A DNA stretch of 64,000 nt from Amycolatopsis sp. GM8 (GTDB lineage Bacteria; Actinomycetota; Actinomycetes; Mycobacteriales; Pseudonocardiaceae). How positions within the stretch are numbered: position 1 is the stretch's first letter; the number at the start of each line of letters is the position of its first letter. Below are positions 15,711-23,789 of this stretch, in pieces. A model generated the notes under the pieces. It saw nothing but the letters and a program-made list of their open reading frames with translations, was not told where the DNA came from and searched no databases. Location of the stretch: positions 868,001 to 932,000 of the forward strand of contig NZ_JAJKFK010000002.1 of the NCBI RefSeq assembly GCF_021653975.1. Reading direction: 5' to 3'. Made by a program: the position numbers and the translations under genes.

Positions 15711-16292
15711 GTGGCTGTACTTTCGGCTAGTTTCGGGATCCTGGCACCGGTGACGATCATCGCGCTGCCATTCGCGTTGTTCGCGTGGCGGTTCCTGACG
15801 AACTGGCGCAGCCGCACCAGATCCGCGCTGAGCGCGGCCACCACGTCCGGTCTCGATGTCGGGATTGTGCTTGTGGCGCTGGAAATCCTGGCACTGACGA
15901 TGATGCCGATCGGCGACTCGGGTGGCAGCTCCGTGCATCTGATGCCGGGCTCGGACATCCTCACCGAGTTCTCCGACAACGGGTCGCTGTGGCAGATCGC
16001 GGGGAATCTGCTGCTGCTGGCGCCGCTCGGGGTGCTGGTGCCGCTGAGGGTGCCGGCGATGCGGTCGATCCGGCGGATCACGCTCGCCGCGTTCGCGGTG
16101 TCGGTCATGCTGGAGTTGATCCAGTACCTGTTGCACGCCGGCCGGGTCACCTCGACCGACGACGTCCTGCTGAACACCCTCGGCGTCGCGGCGAGTGCCA
16201 CGCTGACCTGCGGCTGGGCCCGCCGGCCGGTGCCGGTCATGATCCCCGCGCAGCGGGAGCAGGCACTGGTGGAGGCCGGTCAGTCGTCGTAG
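15711..16292 (+). CDS. VanZ-family membrane protein
   Basis: A 193-residue protein with four to five membrane helices and the VanZ-like core DNGSLWQIAGNLLLLAPLG and SVMLELIQYLLHAGRVTSTDDVLLNTLG. VanZ proteins are linked to teicoplanin resistance, but most actinobacterial members have no assigned role. GTG start preceded by GGGGAGGGG. Its 3' end overlaps convergent arfB by 13 bases. Confidence 0.85.
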   Translation: MAVLSASFGILAPVTIIALPFALFAWRFLTNWRSRTRSALSAATTSGLDVGIVLVALEILALTMMPIGDSGGSSVHLMPGSDILTEFSDNGSLWQIAGNLLLLAPLGVLVPLRVPAMRSIRRITLAAFAVSVMLELIQYLLHAGRVTSTDDVLLNTLGVAASATLTCGWARRPVPVMIPAQREQALVEAGQSS

Positions 16293-16714
16293 CGCCCGCC
16301 CCGGCCGCGTTTGACGTCGCCGCGGCGTTTCTTCTCGGCGAGCCTGCGTTCCTTCGAGCCGCGGCTCGGTTTGGTGGGGCGGCGTTTCGGCGGTGGCGCC
16401 GCCGCCGCGTCCCGCAGCACCGAGACGAGCCGCGCCCGCGCCGCCTCGCGGTTGGCCAGCTGGGCACGCTGTTCGCGCGCGGCGATCGTCAGCACACCGC
16501 CGGTCAGTCGCGAGGCCAGCCGGGCGAGCAGCCGCGGCCGCAGATCGTCCGGAATGGACGGTGACCGCGCGACGTCGAAGGACAGCTCGACCCGCGAGTC
16601 CGTCGTGTTCACGCCCTGCCCACCGGGGCCCGAGGACCGGGAGAACCGTTCGCGCAGCTCACCCGCCGGAATCACGATCCGGCGGGTGACGGCGAGGTCA
16701 TCGTCGATAGACAT
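16280..16714 (-). CDS. arfB: ArfB-type peptidyl-tRNA hydrolase (ribosome rescue)
   Basis: Releases peptides from ribosomes stalled at mRNA ends. The 144 residues carry the release-factor GGQ loop in SSGPGGQGVNTTDSRVEL (Gln near residue 33), then the domain-3-like fold without codon-recognition domains. The Lys/Arg-rich C-terminal tail (KRRPTKPSRGSKERRLAEKKRRGDVKRGRGG) is the kind that fills the empty mRNA channel. Its start overlaps the end of the RelE-like toxin gene by 17 bases, so it is probably translated from the toxin-antitoxin mRNA. Confidence 0.93.
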   Translation of the reverse strand: MSIDDDLAVTRRIVIPAGELRERFSRSSGPGGQGVNTTDSRVELSFDVARSPSIPDDLRPRLLARLASRLTGGVLTIAAREQRAQLANREAARARLVSVLRDAAAAPPPKRRPTKPSRGSKERRLAEKKRRGDVKRGRGGRYDD

Positions 16715-16964
16715 GGGCTCGATGGTCGATGTGCAGGATCTCGATCACGATGTCGTCGTCATCGATCTCGTACAGCACCCGATACGATCCACGCCGCGCC
16801 GAATAGGTTCCGACGAACTCGCCGACCAGCGGTTTGCCCAGCCGGTAGGGATTCTCGGCGAGCGGGCCGAAGATGAACTCGACGCAGGCGGCCGCGATCT
16901 TCTCGGGCATCTTGTCGAGGTCGCCTTCGGCGCGTGCGGTGAACCGCACGTGGTGGGCTGTCAC
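16698..16964 (-). CDS. RelE/ParE-family toxin
   Basis: An 88-residue toxin of the RelE superfamily, probably a ribosome-dependent mRNA endonuclease. Visible are the helical start VRFTARAEGDLDKMPEK, the conserved KPLVGEFVGTYSARRGSYRVLYEID core with its basic residues, and the C-terminal HRAHVYRR. The last His/Tyr/Arg cluster is the catalytic patch of RelE/YoeB types. It overlaps the antitoxin by four bases upstream and arfB by 17 bases downstream. Confidence 0.9.
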   Translation of the reverse strand: MTAHHVRFTARAEGDLDKMPEKIAAACVEFIFGPLAENPYRLGKPLVGEFVGTYSARRGSYRVLYEIDDDDIVIEILHIDHRAHVYRR

Positions 16965-17236
16965 TTCAGATACTTGGCCCTGATCGACTCGGTATCGGCG
17001 AAACGTCCGGCAGCGGCGTCCTCGATGCCTTCCCGCAGGCCGTCCGCTACCTCCGGGTGCGACAGGATGTCGACCGTTTCTTCCAGCGCCGCCAGGTCGT
17101 CCGGCGAGATGAGCACCGCGTCGGGGTGGCCGTGCCGGGTGATGGTGATCCGGTGATGCGTGCGCGAAACCTCCGTGACCAGTTCGGAGAGCCGGTCACG
17201 GGCCTCGCCGAGTGGAACGTCGGGTGCGATCGTCAT
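16961..17236 (-). CDS. Phd/YefM-type antitoxin
   Basis: A 91-residue antitoxin paired with the RelE-like toxin. The N-terminal DNA-binding and dimerisation part contains PLGEARDRLSELVTEVSRTHHRITITRHG, typical of Phd/YefM. The C-terminal tail is acidic and would wrap the toxin. ATG at 17236 is chosen because a TACACT hexamer lies 7 bases upstream, giving a leaderless mRNA. Autorepression through this promoter is expected from the family. Confidence 0.9.
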   Translation of the reverse strand: MTIAPDVPLGEARDRLSELVTEVSRTHHRITITRHGHPDAVLISPDDLAALEETVDILSHPEVADGLREGIEDAAAGRFADTESIRAKYLK

Positions 17237-17243
17237 ACCAACC

Positions 17244-17249
17244 AGTGTA
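17244..17249 (-). promoter_or_regulatory. Leaderless -10 hexamer for the antitoxin gene (TACACT)
   Basis: TACACT on the minus strand, 7 bases before the antitoxin ATG, lies inside the 37-base gap after purM. Confidence 0.5.
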
Positions 17250-17273
17250 GCCAAAAGTCTGGGCAAAACCGAG

Positions 17274-18344
17274 TCAGAATCGCGGGTGGTCGCCCGACAG
17301 CACCGCACGCGGGCTCTCGTCGTCTTCCGACGGACGGACCTCGCCCAGCACCCAGGCCGGGACGTGCCGCGCGGTCAGCACCGCCATCGCCCGATCGACG
17401 TCTTCGGCGTCGACCACCGCGACCATGCCGACGCCCATGTTGAACGTCTTCTCCATCTCGGCCCGCTCGACCTTGCCGCGCTGCGCGATCAGCGCGAACA
17501 CCGGCGCCGGGCTCCAGGTGCCCCGGTCCAGCTTCGCGGTCAGCCCCGGCGGCATGACGCGTGCCAGGTTCGCCGCCAGCCCGCCGCCGGTGACGTGCGC
17601 GAACGTGCGCACCTCGGCCTCGGCCGCGAGCGCGAGGCAGTCCTTGGCGTAGATCTTGGTCGGTTCGAGCAGTTCCTCACCCAGCGTGCGGCCGAACTCC
17701 TCGACGTGACCCTCCAGCGGCATCCGGGCGATCTCCAGCAGCACGTGCCGCGCCAGCGAGTAACCGTTGGAATGCAGGCCGGACGACCCCATCGCGACCA
17801 CCACGTCACCGGGGCGAACCCGGTCGGGCCCCAGCACGCCGGACGCCTCGACCACGCCGATACCGGTCGCGGACAGGTCGTAGTCGTGCTCGCCCATCAT
17901 CCCCGGGTGCTCGGCCGTCTCGCCGCCCAGCAGCGTGCAGCCGGCCTGGACGCAGCCGTCGGCGATGCCGCTGACCAGCGCCTCGATCCGCTTCGGCTTG
18001 ACCTTGCCGACCGCGATGTAGTCCTGCAGGAACAGCGGCTCGGCCCCGGTGACCACGAGATCGTCGACCACCATGGCGACCAGGTCGACGCCCACCGTGT
18101 CGTGCTTGTCCAGCGCCTGCGCGACCGCGATCTTCGTGCCCACCCCGTCCGTCGAGGAGGCCAGCACGGGCTCCTTCCACCGGTCGAGCTTGAGCGCGAA
18201 CAGCCCGGCGAACCCGCCCACCCCGCCGAGGACCTCGGGCCTGCTGGTCCGCTGCGCATGCGGTTTCAGCAGCTCGACGGCTTCGTCACCGGCGTCGATA
18301 TCGACCCCGGCCGCGGCGTAGGTGGCGTTCGTGGATTCGCTCAC
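17274..18344 (-). CDS. purM: Phosphoribosylformylglycinamidine cyclo-ligase PurM
   Basis: AIR synthetase, step 5 of purine synthesis (FGAM + ATP to AIR). The 356 residues include the N-terminal NATYAAAGVDIDAGDEAV, the catalytic region LASSTDGVGTKIAVAQALDKHDTVG, and GGETAEHPGMMGEHDYDLSATGIGVVE. The GTG giving MSESTNATY is chosen; the frame runs 19 codons further upstream without conserved sequence. It begins 28 bases after the purF stop, forming the purF-purM operon usual in actinobacteria. Confidence 0.97.
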   Translation of the reverse strand: MSESTNATYAAAGVDIDAGDEAVELLKPHAQRTSRPEVLGGVGGFAGLFALKLDRWKEPVLASSTDGVGTKIAVAQALDKHDTVGVDLVAMVVDDLVVTGAEPLFLQDYIAVGKVKPKRIEALVSGIADGCVQAGCTLLGGETAEHPGMMGEHDYDLSATGIGVVEASGVLGPDRVRPGDVVVAMGSSGLHSNGYSLARHVLLEIARMPLEGHVEEFGRTLGEELLEPTKIYAKDCLALAAEAEVRTFAHVTGGGLAANLARVMPPGLTAKLDRGTWSPAPVFALIAQRGKVERAEMEKTFNMGVGMVAVVDAEDVDRAMAVLTARHVPAWVLGEVRPSEDDESPRAVLSGDHPRF

Positions 18345-18372
18345 GGCAAGCGGACTCCAGACTGGTTTCGGC

Positions 18373-19890
18373 TCAGGGACGCCGGACGGCATCCCCAGCA
18401 CCGTACCCGGCCTGGGTGACGCTCAATGAGGTCGCCGTGGTGTCGTCCATGCTCTCCAGCAGGTGCTTGCCGATGAGTGCGTCATCGGGCAGCGGGATCG
18501 GGTACTCGCCGCTGAAGCACGCCGTGCACAGCCGCGACTTCGGCTGCTCGGACGCGGCGACCAGACCGTCCAGCGATACGTAACCGAGCGAGTCGGCGCC
18601 GATGAGCCGGCGGATACCGTCCAGGTCGGCGCCGTTGGCCACCAGTTCCGCCCGCGAGGCGAAGTCGATGCCGTAGAAGCACGGCCAGCGCACCGGCGGC
18701 GACGCGATCCGCACGTGCACCTCGAGTGCGCCGGCCTCGCGCAGCATCCGGACCAGCGCGCGCTGGGTGTTGCCACGCACGATCGAGTCGTCCACCACGA
18801 CCAGGCGCTTGCCGCGGATCACGTCTCGCAGCGGGTTGAGCTTGAGCCGGATGCCCAGCTGCCGGATGGTCTGCGAGGGCTGGATGAACGTGCGCCCGAC
18901 ATAGCCGTTCTTGACCAGGCCCTGGCCGTACGGGATGCCCGAGGCCTGCGCGTACCCGATCGCCGCGGGGGTACCGGACTCCGGCACCGGGATGACCAGG
19001 TCGGCCTCGACCGGGTTCTCCTGCGCGAGCCGCTTGCCGATGTCGACCCGGGTCGCGTGCACGCTGCGGCCGGCGATCGAGGTGTCCGGCCGGGCGAGGT
19101 ACACGTACTCGAAGATGCAGCCCTTCGGCTCGGGGCTGGCGAACCGGCTGGAGCGCAGGCCCTCGGCGTCGATGGCGATCAGCTCGCCCGGCTCGACCTC
19201 CCGTACGAACGACGCGCCGATGATGTCCAGCGCCGCGGTCTCGCTCGCGACGACCCAGCCGCGTTCGAGCCGGCCGAGCACGAGCGGGTGCACGCCGTGC
19301 GGATCCCGTGCGGCGTAAAGGGTTTCCTCGTCGGAGAAGACCAGGCAGAACGCGCCACGCAGCGTCGGCAACAGCTCCAGCGCGGCGGCCTCGATGCCCT
19401 TGTCGGCGGCCGAGGCCGCCAGCAGCCCACAGACCAGGTCGGAGTCGCTCGACGACCCGGTCAGCCCCGCGAGCGGTTTGATCCCGGCGTCGCGGGTACG
19501 GTCCCGCAGTTCCGCTGTGTTGACGAGATTTCCGTTGTGCGCCAGGGAAAGCCCGCTGCCGATGGTGGTCGTGCGGAACATCGGCTGGGCGTTCTCCCAG
19601 GTCGAGGACCCGGTGGTGGAGTAACGGCAGTGCCCGACGGCGATGTGTCCCTGCAAGGAGGACAGCACCTGCTCGTCGAAGACCTGGCTGACCAGACCGA
19701 GATCCTTGAAGACCACGATCTGCTTGCCGTCCGACACCGAGATGCCGGCGGCCTCCTGACCTCGGTGCTGCAACGCGTACAACCCGTAGTAGGCCATCTT
19801 CGCGACTTCTTCGCCCGGTGCCCAGGCACCGAACACGCCGCATTCTTCCCGAGGTTCGTGCTCAGGCTGATCGTTGTGGTCGGAAACCAC
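18373..19890 (-). CDS. purF: Amidophosphoribosyltransferase PurF (Fe-S type)
   Basis: First committed step of purine synthesis (PRPP + glutamine to phosphoribosylamine). The 505 residues contain a short propeptide ending before the nucleophile Cys17 in EECGVFGAW, then a glutamine amidotransferase domain. A PRTase domain follows, with the PRPP motif VVVDDSIVRGNT. Cysteines in PKGCIFEY, RWPCFYG and LCTACFSGEYP match the four ligands of the Bacillus-type [4Fe-4S] enzyme. GTG start with GGGAG 7 bases upstream. Confidence 0.97.
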   Translation of the reverse strand: MVSDHNDQPEHEPREECGVFGAWAPGEEVAKMAYYGLYALQHRGQEAAGISVSDGKQIVVFKDLGLVSQVFDEQVLSSLQGHIAVGHCRYSTTGSSTWENAQPMFRTTTIGSGLSLAHNGNLVNTAELRDRTRDAGIKPLAGLTGSSSDSDLVCGLLAASAADKGIEAAALELLPTLRGAFCLVFSDEETLYAARDPHGVHPLVLGRLERGWVVASETAALDIIGASFVREVEPGELIAIDAEGLRSSRFASPEPKGCIFEYVYLARPDTSIAGRSVHATRVDIGKRLAQENPVEADLVIPVPESGTPAAIGYAQASGIPYGQGLVKNGYVGRTFIQPSQTIRQLGIRLKLNPLRDVIRGKRLVVVDDSIVRGNTQRALVRMLREAGALEVHVRIASPPVRWPCFYGIDFASRAELVANGADLDGIRRLIGADSLGYVSLDGLVAASEQPKSRLCTACFSGEYPIPLPDDALIGKHLLESMDDTTATSLSVTQAGYGAGDAVRRP

Positions 19891-19982
19891 GAAGGTGCTC
19901 CCTGGAGACGCGGGCGGGCCGCTTCAAGTGTAGGTCGCCCCCGCCCCCTGCACGGGAGGACGCCACAGTGACCTTCGGCTCC

Positions 19983-20366
19983 TCAGCTCGCCGCGGCGAG
20001 CCATTTCGAGCGCCCGTCCTGGTCGGACACCCAGCAGCCGCGCATCGGCCGCGCCCGGCCGGCGCCGTACTGGTCGTCCAGCGCGAGCAACTCGTTCAGC
20101 ACCACGTCGACGGTGCCGCGGCAGCGCCACAGCATCGTGCGCGGAGCGAGGATGTCGGTCTCATCCGCCGGCACCCGGCTCGCCACGACGTCGTCCTCGG
20201 CGTTGAGCCGGACGACGTCGATGACCGAGCCGTGCACCCGGATCCCCACGACGGCGGCGACGTTGCCCTCGTCGTCGCGGGGGTGGATGAACCGGTAGCC
20301 GCGACCGATCAGCTCGGTCAGCCGCGTCTCCAGGGAGTGATCTGGGTTTTGCTCAGCTGAGCACAT
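19983..20366 (-). CDS. Hypothetical protein between purF and the DUF397 gene
   Basis: A 127-residue soluble protein starting MCSAEQNPDHSLETRL and containing GYRFIHPRDDEGNVAAVVGIRVHGSVIDVVRLNAED. I do not recognise the family. High GC at codon third positions and position suggest a real gene. The ATG overlaps the last 14 bases of the DUF397 gene, so it is likely cotranslated with it. No membrane segment or signal is visible. It may be part of the XRE/DUF397 unit. Confidence 0.65.
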   Translation of the reverse strand: MCSAEQNPDHSLETRLTELIGRGYRFIHPRDDEGNVAAVVGIRVHGSVIDVVRLNAEDDVVASRVPADETDILAPRTMLWRCRGTVDVVLNELLALDDQYGAGRARPMRGCWVSDQDGRSKWLAAAS

Positions 20367-20592
20367 CGTCGAATTCGCCGTCCTTGGCACCCGCGAGGAA
20401 CGCGGCCATCTCGTCGCGCGTGTAGACAAGCGCCGGGCCCTCCGGGAAACGTGAGTTGCGCATGGCGACCTCGCCGGACGCCAGGGTGGCGACCTCGACA
20501 CAGTTGCCCATCGCGCCGCTGAACTTGCTCTTGCGCCAGTCGGCGCCGGTCAGCTCGGTGGCCGGCATGCCGTTCGAAAATCGTTTCGCCAT
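20353..20592 (-). CDS. DUF397 protein (WhiJ-system partner type)
   Basis: A 79-residue DUF397 protein with WRKSKFSGAMGNCVEVATL and MRNSRFPEGPALVYTRDEMAAFLAGAKDGEFD, the two conserved blocks of the family. In Streptomyces, DUF397 proteins are encoded beside XRE/DUF5753 regulators such as WhiJ and are thought to antagonise them. Here the regulator lies 226 bases upstream on the same strand. ATG at 20592 has GGGAGG 8 bases upstream; the frame is open much further but without conserved sequence. Confidence 0.93.
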   Translation of the reverse strand: MAKRFSNGMPATELTGADWRKSKFSGAMGNCVEVATLASGEVAMRNSRFPEGPALVYTRDEMAAFLAGAKDGEFDDVLS

Positions 20593-20625
20593 TTTCTCGA
20601 ACCCTCCCGATCGGACTGTCCGGTA

Positions 20626-20761
20626 GTGCATCTGCACGTGCATCTGCACTTGTGGACAAGAAGCTACCAGTCCTGGGTGCACGAGTAAATGCACGAGTCG
20701 ATGCACGTGCACTTGGGAGAAATTGTTACCTACTACAGGTTTCTGGTTTGTGCACATTGCA
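20626..20761. promoter_or_regulatory. Cluster of TGCA repeats: candidate operator of the XRE/DUF397 system
   Basis: TGCA starts at 20627, 20633, 20639 and 20645 (exact 6-base period) and again at 20678, 20690, 20702 and 20708 (12, 12 and 6 bases), with further copies at 20751 and 20758. Two full palindromes TGCACGTGCA lie at 20633-20642 and 20702-20711. The cluster fills the gap between the XRE regulator gene and the DUF397 gene. A third TGCACGTGCA lies on the other side of the regulator gene. Confidence 0.75.
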
Positions 20762-20817
20762 CACAAGCGGGTGAAGTTCCCCGCTCGGCGCTAACTCAAC
20801 GTGACGAAAGCGGCTGG

Positions 20818-21696
20818 CTAGATCTCGGCGATGCGCTTGAGCAACATCTGCCTGCTGCGATCGGGTGTTTCCGCGTCGACGGTCAACCGGTCGAAGGCGC
20901 GGCCGTAAAGCTCCAGCTCGTCGGGCTTCTCCAGGTAGAGGGCGCCGTTGAGATGCTCGAGGTAGGCGATGTTGGGCAGCTCGGGCTCGGCGAACTGCAG
21001 CAGCGAAAACGCGCTCTCGACCGCGAAACCGCTGACCGCGAACGGCACGACCTGCAGCGAGATGGTCGGCATCTTGATCAGTTCGAGCAGGAACTCCAGC
21101 TGCTCCTTGAGCACGCCCATGCCGCCGACCGGCCGGTACAGCACCGCCTCGTCGAGCACGGCCCACAGCCGGGGCGGCTTCTGGCCGGCGAGCAGCTTCT
21201 GCCGCCGCATCCGGATCGCGACCCGGTCCTCGACGCTCTGGTCGGCCTGGTCCGAGCTGCCGCGCGAGATCACCGCGCGGGCATAGGACTCGGTCTGCAG
21301 CAGGCCTGGGACGAACATCAGCTCGTAGGTACGGATCCGGGTGGTGGCCTCTTCCAGGCCGATGTAGTTGTCGAACCAGTTCGGCAGGGTCTCGTTGAAG
21401 CTGCGCCACCAGCCCGGCCGGTTGGCCTGCTTGACCATCTCGACGGCCCAGTCGCGCTCGGCCTTCTCGTGCACCCCGTACATGGTCAGCAGGTCGACCA
21501 CGTCGCGTTCCTTGCAGCCGACGCGGCCCAGCTCCATCCGGGAGATCTTCGATTCCGACGCCCGGATCTCCCACGCCGCCTGCGCCCGCGTGATGCCCGC
21601 GGACTCGCGCAACCTGCGCAGTTGCGTCCCCAGAATCATCCGGCGTGCGGTGGGACCGGTGCCCTGCTCCACTTCCGGCGGATCGGACTGGGCCAT
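20818..21696 (-). CDS. XRE-family regulator with DUF5753 domain (WhiJ-like)
   Basis: A 292-residue regulator. The N-terminal HTH spans about residues 20-75 (LRRLRESAGITRAQAAWEI and SESKISRMELGR). The DUF5753 domain (about 105-285) begins with the conserved YIGLEEATTRIRTYELMFVPGLLQTESYARA. This architecture is the WhiJ/AbaA-ORFA class of developmental and antibiotic regulators, many copies of which occur in filamentous actinomycetes. RBS GGGAGG lies 10 bases before the ATG. TGCACGTGCA palindromes lie on both sides of the gene, so it probably controls itself, DUF397 and the divergent methyltransferase. Confidence 0.94.
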   Translation of the reverse strand: MAQSDPPEVEQGTGPTARRMILGTQLRRLRESAGITRAQAAWEIRASESKISRMELGRVGCKERDVVDLLTMYGVHEKAERDWAVEMVKQANRPGWWRSFNETLPNWFDNYIGLEEATTRIRTYELMFVPGLLQTESYARAVISRGSSDQADQSVEDRVAIRMRRQKLLAGQKPPRLWAVLDEAVLYRPVGGMGVLKEQLEFLLELIKMPTISLQVVPFAVSGFAVESAFSLLQFAEPELPNIAYLEHLNGALYLEKPDELELYGRAFDRLTVDAETPDRSRQMLLKRIAEI

Positions 21697-21784
21697 CGGG
21701 GTGAACCCTCCCTGGTGCGGGGTACAAAAGAGACGGAAATCGCCCAGCTATTGAAGGTACACCGCGGCAGGCCGCGGTCAAGCC

Positions 21785-21794
21785 TGCACGTGCA
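21785..21794. promoter_or_regulatory. TGCACGTGCA palindrome between the XRE regulator and the methyltransferase
   Basis: Third copy of the 10-base palindrome also found twice downstream of the XRE gene. TGCA repeats again at 21805. It sits 88 bases upstream of the regulator start and 79 bases upstream of the methyltransferase start. Confidence 0.7.
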
Positions 21795-21873
21795 TTTACC
21801 AAGATGCAAACAGTCATTACGCTAGGTGTGCCCTTCAACACTAAGCTGATCTTCCCAGTCAGGGAGCCGCCCA

Positions 21874-22710
21874 ATGACGGACACCGCTCGCACTTATCCC
21901 ACCGCGGTCCCGGTCGGCGTCGATCCCAACCGCGCGAGCATCGCGCGGGTGTACGACGCGTTCCTCAACGGCAAGGACAACTACGAGATCGACCGTGAGG
22001 TCCTGCGGGGGGTGCAGAAGGCGGCGCCGGAGGCGCAAGAGCTCGCGACCGAGAACCGCGGCTTCCTGATCCGGGCCTGCCGGTTCCTTTCCCTGCAGAC
22101 CGACATCACGCAGTACCTCGACCTCGGCTCCGGCCTGCCCACCGCGGAGAACACGCACCAGGTCGTGCAGCGGCTCAAGCCCGAGGCCAAGGTCGTCTAC
22201 GTCGACAACGACCCGGTGGTGCTGGCGCACGGGCGCGCGCTGCTGGAGGAGAACGAGAACACGCACTTCGTCGCGGAGGACATCTTCCAGCCGGACGAGG
22301 TGCTCGGGAACCAGCTCGTGCGGGAGACCCTGGACTTCTCGAAGCCGATCGTGCTGCTGCAGGCCGGCACGCTGCACCACTACGAGGGCGAGCCCGACGC
22401 GCCCAAGCAGATCATGGAGCAGTACATCGAGGCGCTCGCGCCCGGTTCGTACGTCGTGGTGAGCCACTTCCTCGACCCGGAGAACGAGCACAGCGTGGTC
22501 GCGCGGAAGATGGAAGAGGCGTTCCGGCACAGCATGATGGGCTCGGGCACCTTCCGTACCCTGCCGGAGATCCAGGCCCTGTTCGGCGATCTCGAGATGG
22601 TCCCGCCCGGCGTCTCGAAGTGTGTCGACTGGTGGCCGGACGGCCCGCAGATCAAGCCGCTCAACCAGGTTCAGCACTGCATCGCGGGCGGCATCGGCCG
22701 CAAGGTCTAG
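21874..22710 (+). CDS. SAM-dependent methyltransferase, PF04672 (SAV2177-like) family
   Basis: A 278-residue actinomycete-specific methyltransferase family member. It has the N-terminal block PNRASIARVYDAFLNGKDNYEIDRE, the SAM-binding motif YLDLGSGLPTAENTHQV near residue 80, and VVYVDNDPVVLAHGRALL. Such genes very often accompany XRE/DUF397 pairs. The substrate is unknown. RBS GGGAG lies 7 bases before the ATG. Its 3' end overlaps the convergent next gene by four bases. Confidence 0.9.
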   Translation: MTDTARTYPTAVPVGVDPNRASIARVYDAFLNGKDNYEIDREVLRGVQKAAPEAQELATENRGFLIRACRFLSLQTDITQYLDLGSGLPTAENTHQVVQRLKPEAKVVYVDNDPVVLAHGRALLEENENTHFVAEDIFQPDEVLGNQLVRETLDFSKPIVLLQAGTLHHYEGEPDAPKQIMEQYIEALAPGSYVVVSHFLDPENEHSVVARKMEEAFRHSMMGSGTFRTLPEIQALFGDLEMVPPGVSKCVDWWPDGPQIKPLNQVQHCIAGGIGRKV

Positions 22711-23087
22711 TCCCGCACCACCGGCAGCCAGTGGGAAAGGTCGGCCCGGGTCCCGGAAGCGGTGACCCGGCCGGCCTCCATCGCGTCTGTCCATTGCAGA
22801 CGGCCGGTGGCGAGTTCGAGCCACGTCCGCGGGTCGGTTTCGATCACGTTCGGCGGGGTGCCGCGCGTGTGCCGCGGGCCCTCGATGCATTGCACTGCAC
22901 CAAATGGCGGCACCCGTACCTCCACTGTGCGCCCCGGCGCGTCGGCCGCCAAAGCGCGTAGGCTGAGGCGTACGGCGGCGGCCAGTACTGGGCGCTCCGG
23001 TTTCTCCTCGTCCCCGTCCAACCAGGCGGCGATCGCTGTCACCGCGGCACGTAACTCTGCGGGATCGACCGAACGCGAAGGGGGCAT
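22707..23087 (-). CDS. Sterol-carrier-family small protein (Rv0807-like)
   Basis: A 126-residue protein of the bacterial SCP2-like family, with RTVEVRVPPFGAVQCIEGPRHTRGTPPNVIETDPRTWLELATGRLQW, the conserved lipid-binding core. Members of this type lie next to purF in mycobacteria. Ligand and role are unknown. A leaderless -10 hexamer lies 6 bases upstream of the ATG. Confidence 0.82.
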   Translation of the reverse strand: MPPSRSVDPAELRAAVTAIAAWLDGDEEKPERPVLAAAVRLSLRALAADAPGRTVEVRVPPFGAVQCIEGPRHTRGTPPNVIETDPRTWLELATGRLQWTDAMEAGRVTASGTRADLSHWLPVVRD

Positions 23088-23093
23088 GGCGGA

Positions 23094-23099
23094 ACAGTA
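23094..23099 (-). promoter_or_regulatory. Leaderless -10 hexamer for the sterol-carrier-like gene (TACTGT)
   Basis: TACTGT on the minus strand, then 6 bases, then the ATG at 23087. Confidence 0.5.
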
Positions 23100-23142
23100 G
23101 AGTGAACGTCAGTACGAAGGCACGCGACACGTGGGGTAGAAC

Positions 23143-23766
23143 ATGGCGCAGCGGGACGAAGCAGACCGGCTCGTACCGAATCCCCAGACCGTCAATCGGC
23201 TCGGCAAGCCGAAGATCACCGAGGAGATGCGCGCCAACGCGAGGGCGAACCCCAACAGCTGGCTCTACGTGATCGACGAAGCCTTCGATCCCAACGGTCC
23301 GGTGCCCTCGTGGGCCGTCGTCGGCGCCTATCCGGTCAACGCGCGCGGTGCGATCGTCGAGGACTTCCACCCCAACGACCGGTACCGGCCCTCGCCGAAG
23401 GCGCTCGGGTTCCCCGAGCCCGCCAACGAGCTCGAGCGGCTGCTGCAACTGGTCCGTACCAATCACCGGCCGGCCGAAGACCTGCCGCCGGTCATCCTCA
23501 ACGCGACGCTGTTCGTCTACGCGATGTCGCCGCTGCAGCGCACGGTGATCGGCTTCCACAACACCGACGGCCGGGTGCTGGTGCCCGCGTACACGTCGAA
23601 GTCGCTCGTGCCGCGCGAGTGGCCGCACGCCCGCGCGGTCCTCGGCCGGGACATGGTCCCGCTGCTGGCCGGGCACCCGGTGACGATCAACCCGCACGAG
23701 GCGGTCACCGCGGTCGTACCCGCCGAGCACCTGGAGTACGCGCTCGCGCGCGAAGGCCAGCGGTGA
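23143..23766 (+). CDS. Type VII secretion system-associated protein (SseB-like fold)
   Basis: A 207-residue soluble protein. Its central block PSWAVVGAYPVNARGAIVEDF followed by YRPSPKALGFPEP resembles the actinobacterial family annotated as type VII secretion-associated. The C-terminal half (DGRVLVPAYTSKSLVPREWP, GHPVTINPHEAVTAVVPAEHL) looks like an SseB domain. There is no signal peptide. It stands alone on the plus strand, far from the PE/PPE block at 50-54 kb. The family assignment is from memory of motif pattern. Confidence 0.65.
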   Translation: MAQRDEADRLVPNPQTVNRLGKPKITEEMRANARANPNSWLYVIDEAFDPNGPVPSWAVVGAYPVNARGAIVEDFHPNDRYRPSPKALGFPEPANELERLLQLVRTNHRPAEDLPPVILNATLFVYAMSPLQRTVIGFHNTDGRVLVPAYTSKSLVPREWPHARAVLGRDMVPLLAGHPVTINPHEAVTAVVPAEHLEYALAREGQR

Positions 23767-23789
23767 TAGTCGCTTACACGACACGCCGT

